Notes: generated by a model not told the origin, from the letters alone. Counted from the first letter of the stretch, positions 34,993 to 44,318 are shown. The stretch is DNA of 64,000 nt from Bacteroidales bacterium (GCA_017627955.1 JAGAFU010000013.1:25421-89420), one strand, 5' to 3'. Made by a program: numbers and translations.

Positions 34993-36210
34993 TTAATCAG
35001 CGTGGTAAGGAATAAACACCGCCATCTTCCCGGGAGCCCGGTTGCCCCAAGCGAAATACGGGATTAAGATCAGAGACCGGGATTCCGATAATTGAGCCGA
35101 AATCCGCATTAGCTCATGTCCCCACCATTCTTTCTTGGGTAGCTTATCCAACCTATATTCCAAACCATCTGAAAGAAAAAGAGTATCAAACGATTCCGGA
35201 TTATCAGCCTCTTCGATGCAATAGACAAGCGGGCCGCGCTTCAGAATCCGCTTGCCAGCTTCTATTTCTCCCAAAAGTCCAGAATCGACGACTTCTACCG
35301 GCATGTCAAGAATGAGTTCGATTTTGTCGCCATCGCGCCATTTTCGGGTAAGAACCACATATCCGGCATTCATTATCGCTTTCTCAATGGCACTGTCATT
35401 TACAGTCAGGGTGTAATCCTTGCACCAAGATGGGATCCGAAGGCGGATATCTGTCTTAACAGGTCTTTTGAGCTCGAGTTGAAGAACGACATCGCCATCC
35501 CACGGGTAAGAGGTTGATTGATGAACCACAATGTCTTCTCCCGCCACTTTCATTCCGGCATCTCCACCCATGTAAAGGTTTACCCACAGAGCATCCTTCG
35601 ATGTGCCATACACGTAATTGCCGACAGAAGGCAAAGCCCTGAAAAGTTCCATTGCCGCCGCAGGGTTATCTTCGATGGATTGCCGTTGGTAACCTCCTTC
35701 AGACGACGTCGGAGAATAACTGAAGAAACGATCCCCTTTAAGGGAAACGCACGGCAGCACCCTGTTTAACATTGTCTGCTCCAAATCATCGGCATATTTC
35801 CCATCGCCGGTCATCTTCAAGTACCGCGCGTCACTGAATATTCTCGACACGGAAGCGCTGACATCACAAGAATCAGGAGAAGGCTGATGGATGCCAGACT
35901 GGCTTTTCAAACTTGTGATCAGGGAAGCCCGTTGGGCAGATAGTTCCGGATCCTTCTCAAACTGAAGGGAATATCCTATACCCTCGACCGCTTTGGAAAC
36001 CAGAGATGAGTCAATGTGGCTTTCAGCCCAACTGATGCAGATAGGGAGTGTCACATCCTTGTGGATATAAAAATAAGGCAGCCAAAAATCATCGTCAACC
36101 TTAATATCCGACAGACTGACAAACTCCATTCTTCCGGCATTCTCCTGAAGTTTATCTCCGCATGAGCATAACAGGAGAGGCAATATGAATATGAGGATAT
36201 TCTTTTTCAT
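34993..36210 (-). CDS. Shortened GH127-like (DUF1680) lipoprotein lacking the zinc cysteines
   Basis: 405 residues with a lipoprotein signal (LLLCSC, Cys18). Similarity to beta-L-arabinofuranosidases of GH127 is clear: IKVDDDFWLPYFYIHKDVTLP, RYLKMTGDGKYADDLEQTML, GDRFFSYSPTSSEGGYQRQ, DALWVNLYMGG, and the beta-sandwich DIRLRIPSWCKDYTL. Family members are usually about 650 residues; roughly 250 residues of the N-terminal half of the (alpha/alpha)6 barrel are missing. In addition the WFGCACCPPN block that supplies the two zinc-binding cysteines, one of them the nucleophile, is replaced by SIEDNPAA, and the ETCA element reads DSCD. It is therefore predicted inactive as a GH127; a binding role or slow decay are both possible. 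The reading frame is intact. Confidence 0.75.
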   Translation of the reverse strand: MKKNILIFILPLLLCSCGDKLQENAGRMEFVSLSDIKVDDDFWLPYFYIHKDVTLPICISWAESHIDSSLVSKAVEGIGYSLQFEKDPELSAQRASLITSLKSQSGIHQPSPDSCDVSASVSRIFSDARYLKMTGDGKYADDLEQTMLNRVLPCVSLKGDRFFSYSPTSSEGGYQRQSIEDNPAAAMELFRALPSVGNYVYGTSKDALWVNLYMGGDAGMKVAGEDIVVHQSTSYPWDGDVVLQLELKRPVKTDIRLRIPSWCKDYTLTVNDSAIEKAIMNAGYVVLTRKWRDGDKIELILDMPVEVVDSGLLGEIEAGKRILKRGPLVYCIEEADNPESFDTLFLSDGLEYRLDKLPKKEWWGHELMRISAQLSESRSLILIPYFAWGNRAPGKMAVFIPYHAD

Positions 36211-36230
36211 AAATAAAGATCAGTTTTATT

Positions 36231-36272
36231 CTAAAAACCAAAGGCGAAGCCGTCAACTTGCGGCTTCGCCTT
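36231..36272 (-). terminator. Rho-independent terminator after the susC-susD-beta-helix genes
   Basis: A perfect 12-bp stem AAGGCGAAGCCG/CGGCTTCGCCTT (36241-36252 with 36261-36272) with an 8-base loop, followed on the minus strand by TGGTTTTTAG. It separates the SusCD operon from the GH127-like gene. Confidence 0.8.
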
Positions 36273-36283
36273 GGATTCTTCAG

Positions 36284-36347
36284 TCACTTCGTTCCTTCAG
36301 AATGACAAGGATACTTACCTTGTCATTCTGAGCGGAGCGAAGAATCT
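36284..36347. repeat. Inverted pair of CTGAGCGGAGCGAAGAATC-type repeats at the stop of the beta-helix gene
   Basis: The element 36322-36347 (containing CTGAGCGGAGCGAAGAATC) and a degenerate inverted copy at about 36274-36311 form an imperfect hairpin. The TAG stop of the beta-helix protein (36346-36348) is made by the repeat edge (AGTAGATTCTTCGC on the coding strand). Confidence 0.7.
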
Positions 36348-38157
36348 ACTTTGACTGGACAGCACCGATGTCAGTCTTGCCGCCCTTAATGAACGGGTTA
36401 CCGTTGATGTCGGTTCCGATCTTCTCAAGGAAGGCCTTGATGTCAGCTGAGTAGTTGGCACCGAGGTTGGCTGTGTCGTAGGAATTGTATGAGAGAGTCT
36501 CAAGTGTTCCGGCACCGATAGCCTTACCCTGAGACATATAATTCTCACCAAGGAAATCGGTCAGGCTGTTGTACTTGAATGTGGCAGCCTTGTTCTGGAG
36601 ATCAGCCTGGGCAACCATCTCGATGTCTGGGTTCTTCAGAACCTCGGTGATCGTGAAGTTGCTAGGCATCCTAATCTCACCCGACTTCGTCCAGCCACCT
36701 TCGTTGTGCATCTGCTCTCCCTCGATGACGTTGTTGTAGGCAGTGGGACGGGCTCCGCCACCATCTATAGGCTTATCCTGCAAGAATGCGGCCTCTCCCC
36801 TCTTCGCACCCCAAGGGCGAAGAATGAGGTTGTTGGCAAGCACGGCGTTGGTATTGTAGCGGAGGTAGAAGTTACCCCACCAGTTGCCATTGTCCTCGTA
36901 GTAATTGAAGTTGTTGACGACAGTGTTGTTGACAAACTGGACGTCAACGCTCTGGTAGAAATACACTGAACCGGCATAACCATCATTCTTGATGGAACGG
37001 TTGTTGGCGATGATGTTTCCGTAGAACTTCGCATGAGTCGGGTTGGCGCGGCTCTGGCCATCCTCAACGCAGACACCGGCAGCATGGCCGTTGGCGACGT
37101 TGTTCACGATGACGCAGTCGTAGACGGTGATGTCTGAAGACTGGTCGTCCTCACGGGTGTTGATGGTTCCGCGGTCCGCCTCATTGTGGTGGATGTAGCA
37201 GTGGTGGACAGTGACAGGGCCACCGGACACACGGATAGCGCTACCATGGCCAGACAAGCATAGACAGTTGCGGATCTCGAAGTAGGAGATCTCGACAGAA
37301 CCCTGCAGAGGCATGTCGGTGATAGGGCTCTCGCCGCAGTAGATACCGCGGTTGACACCACCACCGTCTATGACGGTCAGGTTGTCCCAGCTCTGCTCGG
37401 TGAAGTCAGCGTTCCAACCACCGGAGATGCTCTTGTTCTTGTTCTTGTCGTCGAACACGATGGTTCCGTTAAACACGGCGCCACCAGCAACACGGACCTC
37501 CTGGAACTCCTTGGCGTTATCGATAGCGGCCTGGAGATCCTCACCAGCCTTAACATACACGGGAGGGACGAGACCAAGAGGATTGGAATAGATCCTGTCA
37601 CCCTCGGTGGACTCGACATAAGACCAGACGAAGTAGTCAGTACCTTCGGCAAGACCAGTGATCTCACCCTTATTGATACCGGCGACGGGAGCACCGCTCA
37701 TCGGAACGACCTTTCCCGCGGAACGGTCATTAGCAGTACCAAAGATAAGTCCCCAAGCGGCATAGTCATCGAGGTTCTTGGTGTTCAAGGTGACATCGAT
37801 ATTGGCTGAACCAAGTCCCTGGCTGGCAAGCGAGGAAGTAACCGTTGCATCAAGGCTGTGGGCCCTCTGGTTGACGATAGCCTTGTCACTGCTACCGGCG
37901 ACTGTGAACTCAGCGCGGCGGATAAGGCCGCTGGTGTTACGCCTGACGGTGAAACTGCCGTTGCCGTTGGAAGTGATCCAATCGTAGTTCTCATCGGGTG
38001 TCACATTGCCGGAGATGCCACTGATAGTGAAAGTCGAGGGCAGATAGTCCACGATGATCCTGTAAGGATTCTGGTAAAAGACCTCACCTTTCTCCTCGCA
38101 ACCGGCGAGAAGAAGCAGGGCGGCGGCCCCCATTATCGCGTAAAATATCTTTTTCAT
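36346..38157 (-). CDS. Surface lipoprotein with FN3-like and right-handed beta-helix regions (SusE/F-position glycan-binding protein)
   Basis: 603 residues with a lipoprotein signal (LLLLAGC, Cys20). Residues 25-205 look like two Ig/FN3-like beta-sandwiches (RIIVDYLPSTFTISGISG; GLAEGTDYFVWSYVES). From about 210 to 500 there is a parallel beta-helix pattern: repeated short N-rich turns (VHHCYIHHNEAD, VYDCVIVNNVANG, FYGNIIANNRSI, FVNNTVVNN, LANNLILRP). The C-terminus ends DINGNPFIKGGKTDIGAVQ, the usual capping of such PUL beta-helix proteins. It directly follows susD (27 bases), the position of the surface glycan-binding protein; a pectate-lyase-like activity cannot be excluded, but no catalytic set is visible. 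Confidence 0.75.
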   Translation of the reverse strand: MKKIFYAIMGAAALLLLAGCEEKGEVFYQNPYRIIVDYLPSTFTISGISGNVTPDENYDWITSNGNGSFTVRRNTSGLIRRAEFTVAGSSDKAIVNQRAHSLDATVTSSLASQGLGSANIDVTLNTKNLDDYAAWGLIFGTANDRSAGKVVPMSGAPVAGINKGEITGLAEGTDYFVWSYVESTEGDRIYSNPLGLVPPVYVKAGEDLQAAIDNAKEFQEVRVAGGAVFNGTIVFDDKNKNKSISGGWNADFTEQSWDNLTVIDGGGVNRGIYCGESPITDMPLQGSVEISYFEIRNCLCLSGHGSAIRVSGGPVTVHHCYIHHNEADRGTINTREDDQSSDITVYDCVIVNNVANGHAAGVCVEDGQSRANPTHAKFYGNIIANNRSIKNDGYAGSVYFYQSVDVQFVNNTVVNNFNYYEDNGNWWGNFYLRYNTNAVLANNLILRPWGAKRGEAAFLQDKPIDGGGARPTAYNNVIEGEQMHNEGGWTKSGEIRMPSNFTITEVLKNPDIEMVAQADLQNKAATFKYNSLTDFLGENYMSQGKAIGAGTLETLSYNSYDTANLGANYSADIKAFLEKIGTDINGNPFIKGGKTDIGAVQSK

Positions 38158-38184
38158 ATTTTATATCTTTTTAAAGTCATCAAA

Positions 38185-39888
38185 CTATCGCCAGGACGGA
38201 GGGTTCTGGAGAGCTCCGTTGGCCTTGGTGATCTCATCAGTAGGATAAGGGAAGGTGAGACACTGGTCTCTCCATACTTTAACAGGAGACTGATAGTCCT
38301 CGTAAGGGCCGACAGTGTAGGGGGACTCGGGATTCATCCTATCCTCATAGTGGCGGACTCTCGGATGTGAGTTCAGCTCATTGAGAGCAAGAGCCTTGAT
38401 CTCGGATGCACCGGATATAGCCCATCTCTTGCAGTCGAACGCATGGTCGGCGGCGAACTCGAAGGCGAGCTCGCAGCGGCGCTCGTGGTAAAGGTCTGTC
38501 CAAGTGGCAGGACCATCGAGAGGCTTAAGGTGACTGCGGACGCGGATCTTGTTGATGTCGGTCGCGGCGGCTGCGGCATTGCCCAGGGCGAGGTTAGCCT
38601 CGGCGCGGAGGAGCAAGCAGTCAGCGAAACGTACGATGGGCCACATAACCTGGGTCACAGGCCAGTTACCGTTGTCAAGGACAGTCGTTCCGACGCAGTT
38701 GGCAGGCTCAAAAGCCTCCATGTACTTGTTGCACTGGAAACCGACCTCGATGTTGACAGGAGAGTAGTAGCGCATCTTCTCACCGAAATAAGTGAATTCG
38801 TCGTTGTACTCAAGGATGGTCTTGGCAAGACGCTCGTTCTTGGTGTCCTGATAGTCAGAGACGCCGTCACCGTTGGTGTCCTCATTATCCTTCGCCATCT
38901 CCTCATAGAGGTCGTAGGAAGGATGGATCTGACCCCAGCCGTTAAACAAACCCCAACCCTTGTCCTCGAGCATGACACCGGGAAGCTCGACTCCTCCATT
39001 ACCGGAGCCGTCAGCACCGCCGGTTCCGGGGATGCCCCAGCAGTACTCCTTGTTATAGAAGCCCTTGCTGAAATCCGGGGAGAAGAGGTCGGCGAAATTG
39101 TCCACCAGCCCGCGGCCATATTGGTTCTCAAGACGGTTCACACAGTCGATGACATTGCTCCACTGTGAGCTGTCCCACATGGCCCAGTAAGCGTAAGCCT
39201 TGGCCATAAGGGCGGCGGCGGACTGCTTGCAGGCGCGGCCGAGGTCAGCCGTGGAGTACTCCTCAACGCGAGGGAGGATTTCCTCAGCCTTCTTCAGGTC
39301 GGAGACGATGTAGGCGTAGTTGTCGGTCACAGAAGGGAGCTGCGGGGGGATGGTGTAGTTGTAACCACCCTCGACATCCTCGTATGCCACGAAGGGAACA
39401 CCGAGCTCCTTGGTGCCGTAGCGGTAGGCGGCGAGCAGGTGATACTGCGCGCGAAGGAAGTAACCCTCACCGAGTACCCTGGTCTCAACAGGAGTGAGGC
39501 CTTCCTTGGCCTGTTTGGTGAGAAGAGAATTGACCACCCAGTTGGCCTTGGGAATGCCGTAACGGTTGTAAATCCTGTTCCAAGTGTCAAGAATCACGGA
39601 CTCGTTGCCGGTGTAGGATAAGGTAGCGAGAGTCGGGAAACCACGGGTCTTGCCCCAGACCATGTCGTTGGCGCAGCCCTGCTCCCAGTAGATCTCGCGG
39701 CTGAACATACCGTCCCTCTCGAAGAGGCCGTAGTAGCAGTTCTCGACCGCCCCTTCAGCCTGATCGTCAGAAAGGAAGAAGTTGTCCTGTGCGATGATTC
39801 CCTGGGGAGAATAGTCCAGGAATTTGTCGCAGGAGACGACAGTGAGGGCGCAGAGAGCGGCAAAAGCTATATATATGTACTTTTTCAT
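38185..39888 (-). CDS. SusD/RagB family outer-membrane lipoprotein
   Basis: 567 residues with a lipoprotein signal (ALTVVSC, Cys20) followed by the typical DKFLDYSPQGI opening. The N-terminal SusD-like TPR region includes DQAEGAVENCYYGLFERDG and LRAQYHLLAAYRYG, and the C-terminal RagB/SusD block has MWPIVRFADCLLLRAEANLALGN, INKIRVRSHLKPLDG, LYHERRCELAFEFAADHAFDCKRW and ends LTFPYPTDEITKANGALQNP (each in separate parts). SusD proteins cap SusC transporters and bind the incoming oligosaccharide at the cell surface. It lies 20 bases behind susC, so the two form the expected pair. Confidence 0.97.
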   Translation of the reverse strand: MKKYIYIAFAALCALTVVSCDKFLDYSPQGIIAQDNFFLSDDQAEGAVENCYYGLFERDGMFSREIYWEQGCANDMVWGKTRGFPTLATLSYTGNESVILDTWNRIYNRYGIPKANWVVNSLLTKQAKEGLTPVETRVLGEGYFLRAQYHLLAAYRYGTKELGVPFVAYEDVEGGYNYTIPPQLPSVTDNYAYIVSDLKKAEEILPRVEEYSTADLGRACKQSAAALMAKAYAYWAMWDSSQWSNVIDCVNRLENQYGRGLVDNFADLFSPDFSKGFYNKEYCWGIPGTGGADGSGNGGVELPGVMLEDKGWGLFNGWGQIHPSYDLYEEMAKDNEDTNGDGVSDYQDTKNERLAKTILEYNDEFTYFGEKMRYYSPVNIEVGFQCNKYMEAFEPANCVGTTVLDNGNWPVTQVMWPIVRFADCLLLRAEANLALGNAAAAATDINKIRVRSHLKPLDGPATWTDLYHERRCELAFEFAADHAFDCKRWAISGASEIKALALNELNSHPRVRHYEDRMNPESPYTVGPYEDYQSPVKVWRDQCLTFPYPTDEITKANGALQNPPSWR

Positions 39889-39908
39889 ATCATTTGTCCT
39901 CCTAATAA

Positions 39909-42900
39909 TTAGTAGTTGAGTTTCACACCGAAGGCGAAAATCTTGTGGACCGGGTAGGTCAGGGTGTCATAGCCGCCGACCTCAGGATCCATGCCGGAGT
40001 ACTTGGTGAAAGTGAAGAGGTTTTCACCGGAGAAGTAGATGTTGCAAGATGAGTTCCTCTCTGCGAAGTGAGGGAGCTTGCGCATGGCCTTGGTGATGTC
40101 GTAACCGACAGTCAGGTTCTTGATACGGAGGTAGCTTCCATCCTCAAGATACCATCCTGAAGGAGTTGCGAGGTTGGAGTTCGGGTCGTTCCTCGAAAGG
40201 ATCGGAATCGTCGAATCACGGTTGGTCTCGCTCCAGGCGTTGAGTATCTCCTTGGCGCGGCTGAAGTTACCCTCGACATCGGCGAGGATGAGCTGCTTAG
40301 CCATGTAGGCGATCTTGTTGCCGGCTACACCCTGGAGCATCAAATCCACGTTGAAGTTCTTCCAGGTGAATCCTCCGGAAAGGGCGAAAGTGTGATGGGG
40401 AGCAGGGTCGCCGAGATAGACACGGTCGTCGGTGTTGATCTTTCCGTCACCGTTGACATCGGTGAACTTGAGGTCTCCCGGACGGGCACCGGGCTGGATC
40501 AGCTGGCCGTCCTTCTGGTGGTCATAGACATCCTCCCAGCTCTGGAATATTCCCTCGTAAGGGATCATATAGAAGGAGTTGACAGGCTGGCCGACCTCGC
40601 TGCGGTAGATGGCGGTGGTCTCAAGACCGTAGCCGCCTCCGCCGATCCAAGGGGCGGAATTACCATCAGAATCAACGACACCGGTGTTGATGACGCGGTT
40701 GCGGTTGAAGGCGTAGTTGCCTGTCAGATAGTAGCTGAAGTCCTTGCCGATCTTGTCGCGCCATGTGGCGACGAACTCGATACCGCGGTTGTTGATCTCA
40801 CCAAGGTTGATCTTCCTGGGGTTGATACCCATGTAGGTAGGCCACTCCATGGTCTGGTCCTGGATGAGGTTGAAGGTCTTCTTATTATAAAGGTCGAGGG
40901 ACATCGAGAGACGATCCTTGAAGAGGTCGATATCGAGACCGAGGTCGACCTGCTCGGAGGTTTCCCATGTCAGCTCCTGGTTGAAAGCGGTCATCAACGA
41001 CCAGGTGACACCTCTCATGATACCGCCGTTACCACCACCGGTACGACCGGCCATGACATTGTCATTGTTGTCTCCCATCTGGCTGAGGGACGGGGACTTG
41101 TAGTTCCAGCCGATCGAGCCGAGGTTACCGACGCGGCCCCATGAACCTCTGATCTTTACGAGGTTGATGTTTTCGTTCTTCGGGAAGAAGGGTTCGCTGG
41201 AGATCTTCCAAGCGCCTGTGATGGCAGGGAAGTCACCGTAGTTGTGTCCGAGGGGCAGACGGCCGGCATAGTCACGACGATAGGAGGCGGTGACAAAGTA
41301 ACGGTCGTCGAAGCTGTAGGATCCACGGGCGACAAACGCGATGTTGGCATCCGGGCCGCTATAGTAGTCGGTAGGGGTACCATAGCTGCCGGCGAAAGCC
41401 AAGTACTGCATGGACTCGTTCTCAAGGTCGAAAGAGGAGGCGTTCACGCTGAAACCTCTTCCCCAGTCGCGGTTAAGCGTGACGGCACCAAGAGCGCCGA
41501 CAGTGTGCTTGCCGAAGGTGCGATCGTAGGTGAGGGTAGCCTCATTGCGCCATCCATCACTGCGGCCCGCGCTCTCGCTAAGGGAGTTGGTGAGGCTGGG
41601 TTTACCGATCTCAGGGCGCTTCGGGGAGAAGTTCTTGGAAAGGCTCATACCGAGATTGTAGGAGAACTGGTCGACGAACTTGAGACCCTTCACGATATTG
41701 GCGATCTCAAGGCCGGTTGTTGACCAGAAACTGATGCCGTGGCCGTAGGAAGTGTCGGCGAGGAGAAGGCGCAGGGGGTTCACGGCATCACCGTGAAGAC
41801 CAGCGAAATTGTTGCCGTACTTGGCGACATATTCAGGATCCTCCGTGGTTGTACCGCCATAAGAGCCGGCGTAAGGCCCGGCTGTCGCGTAGGCCTCAGC
41901 GGACGGAGGCATGTAGAGGGCGGAGAGGATGGTACCTGTGTGGCTTGAGCCAGTGTCGGTGCCGCGGCTCTTGCCGTCGGAGAAGTGGATGTTCTCGGTG
42001 ATCTTGATCCACTTGTTCATCTGGTACTGGCCGTTGTAGCGGACACCAAGGCTTCTTGAGAACGTTCCGACGAGAACGCCGGGGTTGTCGTTGAAGGTGA
42101 AGGTGAGACGGCTCTTGAGCTGGTCCGTACCGTAGTTGAGGGTGGCGGAGTGGCGCTGATAGAGAGCGTCGCGGAAGATCTCGTCCATCCAGTCGGTCCT
42201 GGTGGTGGCGATCCAGGGGTTGATAGTGGGATTCCAACCGGTGTCAAGGGCAATGCCCGCGTTCGCGGAGGAAATGGTCCTCATCTGGATCTCCTCCTCG
42301 GCTGTGAGGCACTCGGGGAGGTTGCTGGCGTGACGGATACCGGTCACGAGGTCATACTCGACATGGATACCGTTGCCCGCCTTCTTGGTGGTGACGAGAA
42401 TAACACCGCCGGCTCCTGAAGAAGCTCCGTAGATAGCGGCAGAGGCGGCGTCCTTCAGGACGACTATGCTCTCGATGTCATTCATTGAGGTGATAGGGCC
42501 ATTAGGGACACCATCAACAACCCAGAGGACACCGTCACCGTTGCGGGAACCTTGTCCACGGATGAGGATCCCGGGGCCGCTGGTAGGCGAACCGTTGCTG
42601 TAGGAAACGACCACACCAGGGATCTGGCCCTGGAGCATACCGGTCGTCGAAGTGACAGGACGTCCGGCGAGTTTCTCAGGGTTGCTGACGATACCCACGG
42701 AAGCGGACAGGTCCTTCTTCTTTGTCTGGGCACCGTAACCGAGGGCGACCGCCTCCTGGAGCATCTCGGCGTCCTCGGCGAGGACGATGTCGATGACCGA
42801 GCGGCCGTTGACGTTCACGTTCTGGGTCGCGTACCCGAGGCACGAGACTTCCAGGACAGCGTTCGAAGGTACGGTAATTGAATAGTTACCATTGATATCC

Positions 42901-43061
42901 GTGACAGCGTTGGCCCCGCCGGACATGACGACAGCCCCCACTACGGGGCCAGCCGCGTCCTTGACGGTTCCGCGCACTGTCAGGCTCTGGGCAAAAGCTC
43001 CAAAGCTGGTTACCATGCCGATCAGCACGGCAACGACGCAGAATAGCTTCTTGGAAAACAT
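39909..43061 (-). CDS. SusC/RagA family TonB-dependent outer-membrane transporter
   Basis: 1050 residues from the ATG at 43061; the frame is open further upstream, but only this start gives a signal peptide (KKLFCVVAVLIGMVTSFGAFAQ) and it follows the predicted promoter. Residues 28-105 are the CarboxypepD_reg-like extension (VRGTVKDAAGPVVGAVVMSG), then the plug with GRPVTSTTGMLQGQIPGV and GPGILIRGQGSRNGDGVLWV, as in all SusC proteins. The rest is the 22-strand barrel ending in FAFGVKLNY. It imports oligosaccharides with SusD in a TonB-dependent manner. Expression is likely from the promoter at 43154-43187 with an upstream 17-bp element. Confidence 0.97.
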   Translation of the reverse strand: MFSKKLFCVVAVLIGMVTSFGAFAQSLTVRGTVKDAAGPVVGAVVMSGGANAVTDINGNYSITVPSNAVLEVSCLGYATQNVNVNGRSVIDIVLAEDAEMLQEAVALGYGAQTKKKDLSASVGIVSNPEKLAGRPVTSTTGMLQGQIPGVVVSYSNGSPTSGPGILIRGQGSRNGDGVLWVVDGVPNGPITSMNDIESIVVLKDAASAAIYGASSGAGGVILVTTKKAGNGIHVEYDLVTGIRHASNLPECLTAEEEIQMRTISSANAGIALDTGWNPTINPWIATTRTDWMDEIFRDALYQRHSATLNYGTDQLKSRLTFTFNDNPGVLVGTFSRSLGVRYNGQYQMNKWIKITENIHFSDGKSRGTDTGSSHTGTILSALYMPPSAEAYATAGPYAGSYGGTTTEDPEYVAKYGNNFAGLHGDAVNPLRLLLADTSYGHGISFWSTTGLEIANIVKGLKFVDQFSYNLGMSLSKNFSPKRPEIGKPSLTNSLSESAGRSDGWRNEATLTYDRTFGKHTVGALGAVTLNRDWGRGFSVNASSFDLENESMQYLAFAGSYGTPTDYYSGPDANIAFVARGSYSFDDRYFVTASYRRDYAGRLPLGHNYGDFPAITGAWKISSEPFFPKNENINLVKIRGSWGRVGNLGSIGWNYKSPSLSQMGDNNDNVMAGRTGGGNGGIMRGVTWSLMTAFNQELTWETSEQVDLGLDIDLFKDRLSMSLDLYNKKTFNLIQDQTMEWPTYMGINPRKINLGEINNRGIEFVATWRDKIGKDFSYYLTGNYAFNRNRVINTGVVDSDGNSAPWIGGGGYGLETTAIYRSEVGQPVNSFYMIPYEGIFQSWEDVYDHQKDGQLIQPGARPGDLKFTDVNGDGKINTDDRVYLGDPAPHHTFALSGGFTWKNFNVDLMLQGVAGNKIAYMAKQLILADVEGNFSRAKEILNAWSETNRDSTIPILSRNDPNSNLATPSGWYLEDGSYLRIKNLTVGYDITKAMRKLPHFAERNSSCNIYFSGENLFTFTKYSGMDPEVGGYDTLTYPVHKIFAFGVKLNY

Positions 43062-43122
43062 TTTTAAACTAATTAATTGGTTTGGTGAATAATAGTGTTT
43101 TCTTATGTTATTATAATATGCG

Positions 43123-43148
43123 GATTGTACCGAATTGACGGCACAATC
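43123..43148. promoter_or_regulatory. 26-bp dyad in the susC leader (10-bp arms, 6-bp spacer)
   Basis: GATTGTACCG (43123-43132), AATTGA, CGGCACAATC (43139-43148): the arms match 9 of 10. It covers the predicted susC transcription start (about 43147) and lies about 125 bases from the recombinase gene. Arm and spacer sizes equal those of tyrosine-recombinase core sites, but a repressor operator is equally consistent. Confidence 0.45.
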
Positions 43149-43153
43149 GATAG

Positions 43154-43187
43154 CAAAAATAGTAAATGAGTTTTTCTTTAACACAAA
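43154..43187 (-). promoter_or_regulatory. susC promoter (TTTG, 22 bases, TATTTTTG)
   Basis: On the minus strand TTTG (43187-43184) and TATTTTTG (43161-43154) fit the Bacteroidetes sigma-ABfr consensus, with a spacing of 22 against the usual 19-21. The predicted leader is about 86 bases. No other consensus lies between 43062 and 43271. Confidence 0.5.
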
Positions 43188-43200
43188 AATTTGCGTAATG

Positions 43201-43217
43201 TGCACCCTAAATCCCGC
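43201..43217 (-). promoter_or_regulatory. Candidate PUL operator GCGGGATTTAGGGTGCA upstream of susC
   Basis: This element matches 54033-54049 upstream of the GH92 operon (GCGnGATTTAGGGTGnA, 15 of 17 bases) and is placed identically: its first base is 56 bases before the first base of the -10-type box in both. Position upstream of the -33 region suits an activator site. Confidence 0.55.
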
Positions 43218-43271
43218 ATAGAAGGCTATTGAACCCCACAAAATATTAATACAAACTTAATTCAAACCAAA

Positions 43272-44192
43272 ATGTACTGCAACAATTTCAAGAAAGCCAG
43301 CGAGCTTTGGGTGGCTGGCAAGCGTGGTTTCGTCAAGGAATCATCCTTGGCGGCATATTCCTTAACGATAAGGAAACATATTCTTCCCCGGTTCAAAAAG
43401 CTGGATGAGATCACCCCAGAATCCGTCCAGGAACTTATTGACAGCAAAGTCGAAGATGGGATGAGCCTTAATTCAATCAAGGCTATTGTCCTGGTTATGA
43501 AAATGTTGATCACTTTCTTTGAAGATGAGGGCTGGATCGAGTCAAAGGTCTATCGGCTACGATTGCCCCAACGGAAAAAAAGGACAGATCCGCAGGTGAT
43601 CCCTCTGACAGAGGAGAAATCGCTGATCCAGTGGCTGCGAACGCATCCCACCCCCTACAATGTGGGAATACTGATCTGCGTGTATTGCGGCTTGAGAATC
43701 GGTGAGGTCTGTGCCCTCAAATGGGAAGACATCGATATGCAGGACAGGGTAATACATGTCAAACGAACTGTCTACAGAGTTTACGTCGCTGACAGGGCCC
43801 CGCAGAAGTCAGTCCTTGCCATAGGGACCCCGAAGACAGCTGATTCGTGGCGTGACGTACCTGTCGCTGACAAACTTGCCAAGTCAATATCAGAGATTCT
43901 CCTTGACATCGCACCAGGGAAATATCTGATGACAGGGAAGTCCTACCCGGCCGATCCACAGAACTTCCGCAATAATTTCAAAAGAATATTGAAGGCCCTT
44001 GGGATCCAGCCCAGAAAAGTGCACAGCCTCAGGCACACATTCGCGACAAGGTGCATAGAAAGCAAATGCGACTTCAAGACTTTGAGTTCACTCCTTGGTC
44101 ACTCAGATGTGACGACCACATTGAATATATATGTACATCCGGACATGAGCCAGAAGAGGAGGTGCGTTGAGAAAATGGTCCGGGGAATATGA
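43272..44192 (+). CDS. Tyrosine recombinase/integrase
   Basis: 306 residues, the only intact plus-strand gene inside the PUL. Residues 1-90 are a SAM-like core-binding domain (NNFKKASELWVAGKRGF ... LVMKMLITFFEDEGWI). The catalytic domain has R142 (YCGLRIGEVCALKW), H251 and R254 (HSLRHTFATR), H277 (LLGHSDVTTT) and the nucleophile Y287 (LNIYVHP), so all key residues are present. It starts 210 bases from susC, divergently, and is followed by a HipA-like remnant. Such enzymes either move islands or invert promoters; in Bacteroides, invertases of this family control surface loci. No recombination directionality factor or cargo is seen, so a small decayed island is the conservative reading. Confidence 0.92.
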   Translation: MYCNNFKKASELWVAGKRGFVKESSLAAYSLTIRKHILPRFKKLDEITPESVQELIDSKVEDGMSLNSIKAIVLVMKMLITFFEDEGWIESKVYRLRLPQRKKRTDPQVIPLTEEKSLIQWLRTHPTPYNVGILICVYCGLRIGEVCALKWEDIDMQDRVIHVKRTVYRVYVADRAPQKSVLAIGTPKTADSWRDVPVADKLAKSISEILLDIAPGKYLMTGKSYPADPQNFRNNFKRILKALGIQPRKVHSLRHTFATRCIESKCDFKTLSSLLGHSDVTTTLNIYVHPDMSQKRRCVEKMVRGI

Positions 44193-44318
44193 TATGGCGC
44201 GATTCTGGCCTGAGCTCACTTGTGGGGTAATGAGCGCAGGCAGGACCGGCTAATATTCAATATTAAGTAACCAGCTAATTAACAAAGTCATAGCTTCTTG
44301 GAAATTATACCAATTAAT

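Noticed and set aside
40392-41144. A 250-codon plus-strand frame inside susC
   Set aside because: It lies antisense to the SusC barrel and its composition (Val/Asp/Gly-rich) is that of a complementary reading frame.
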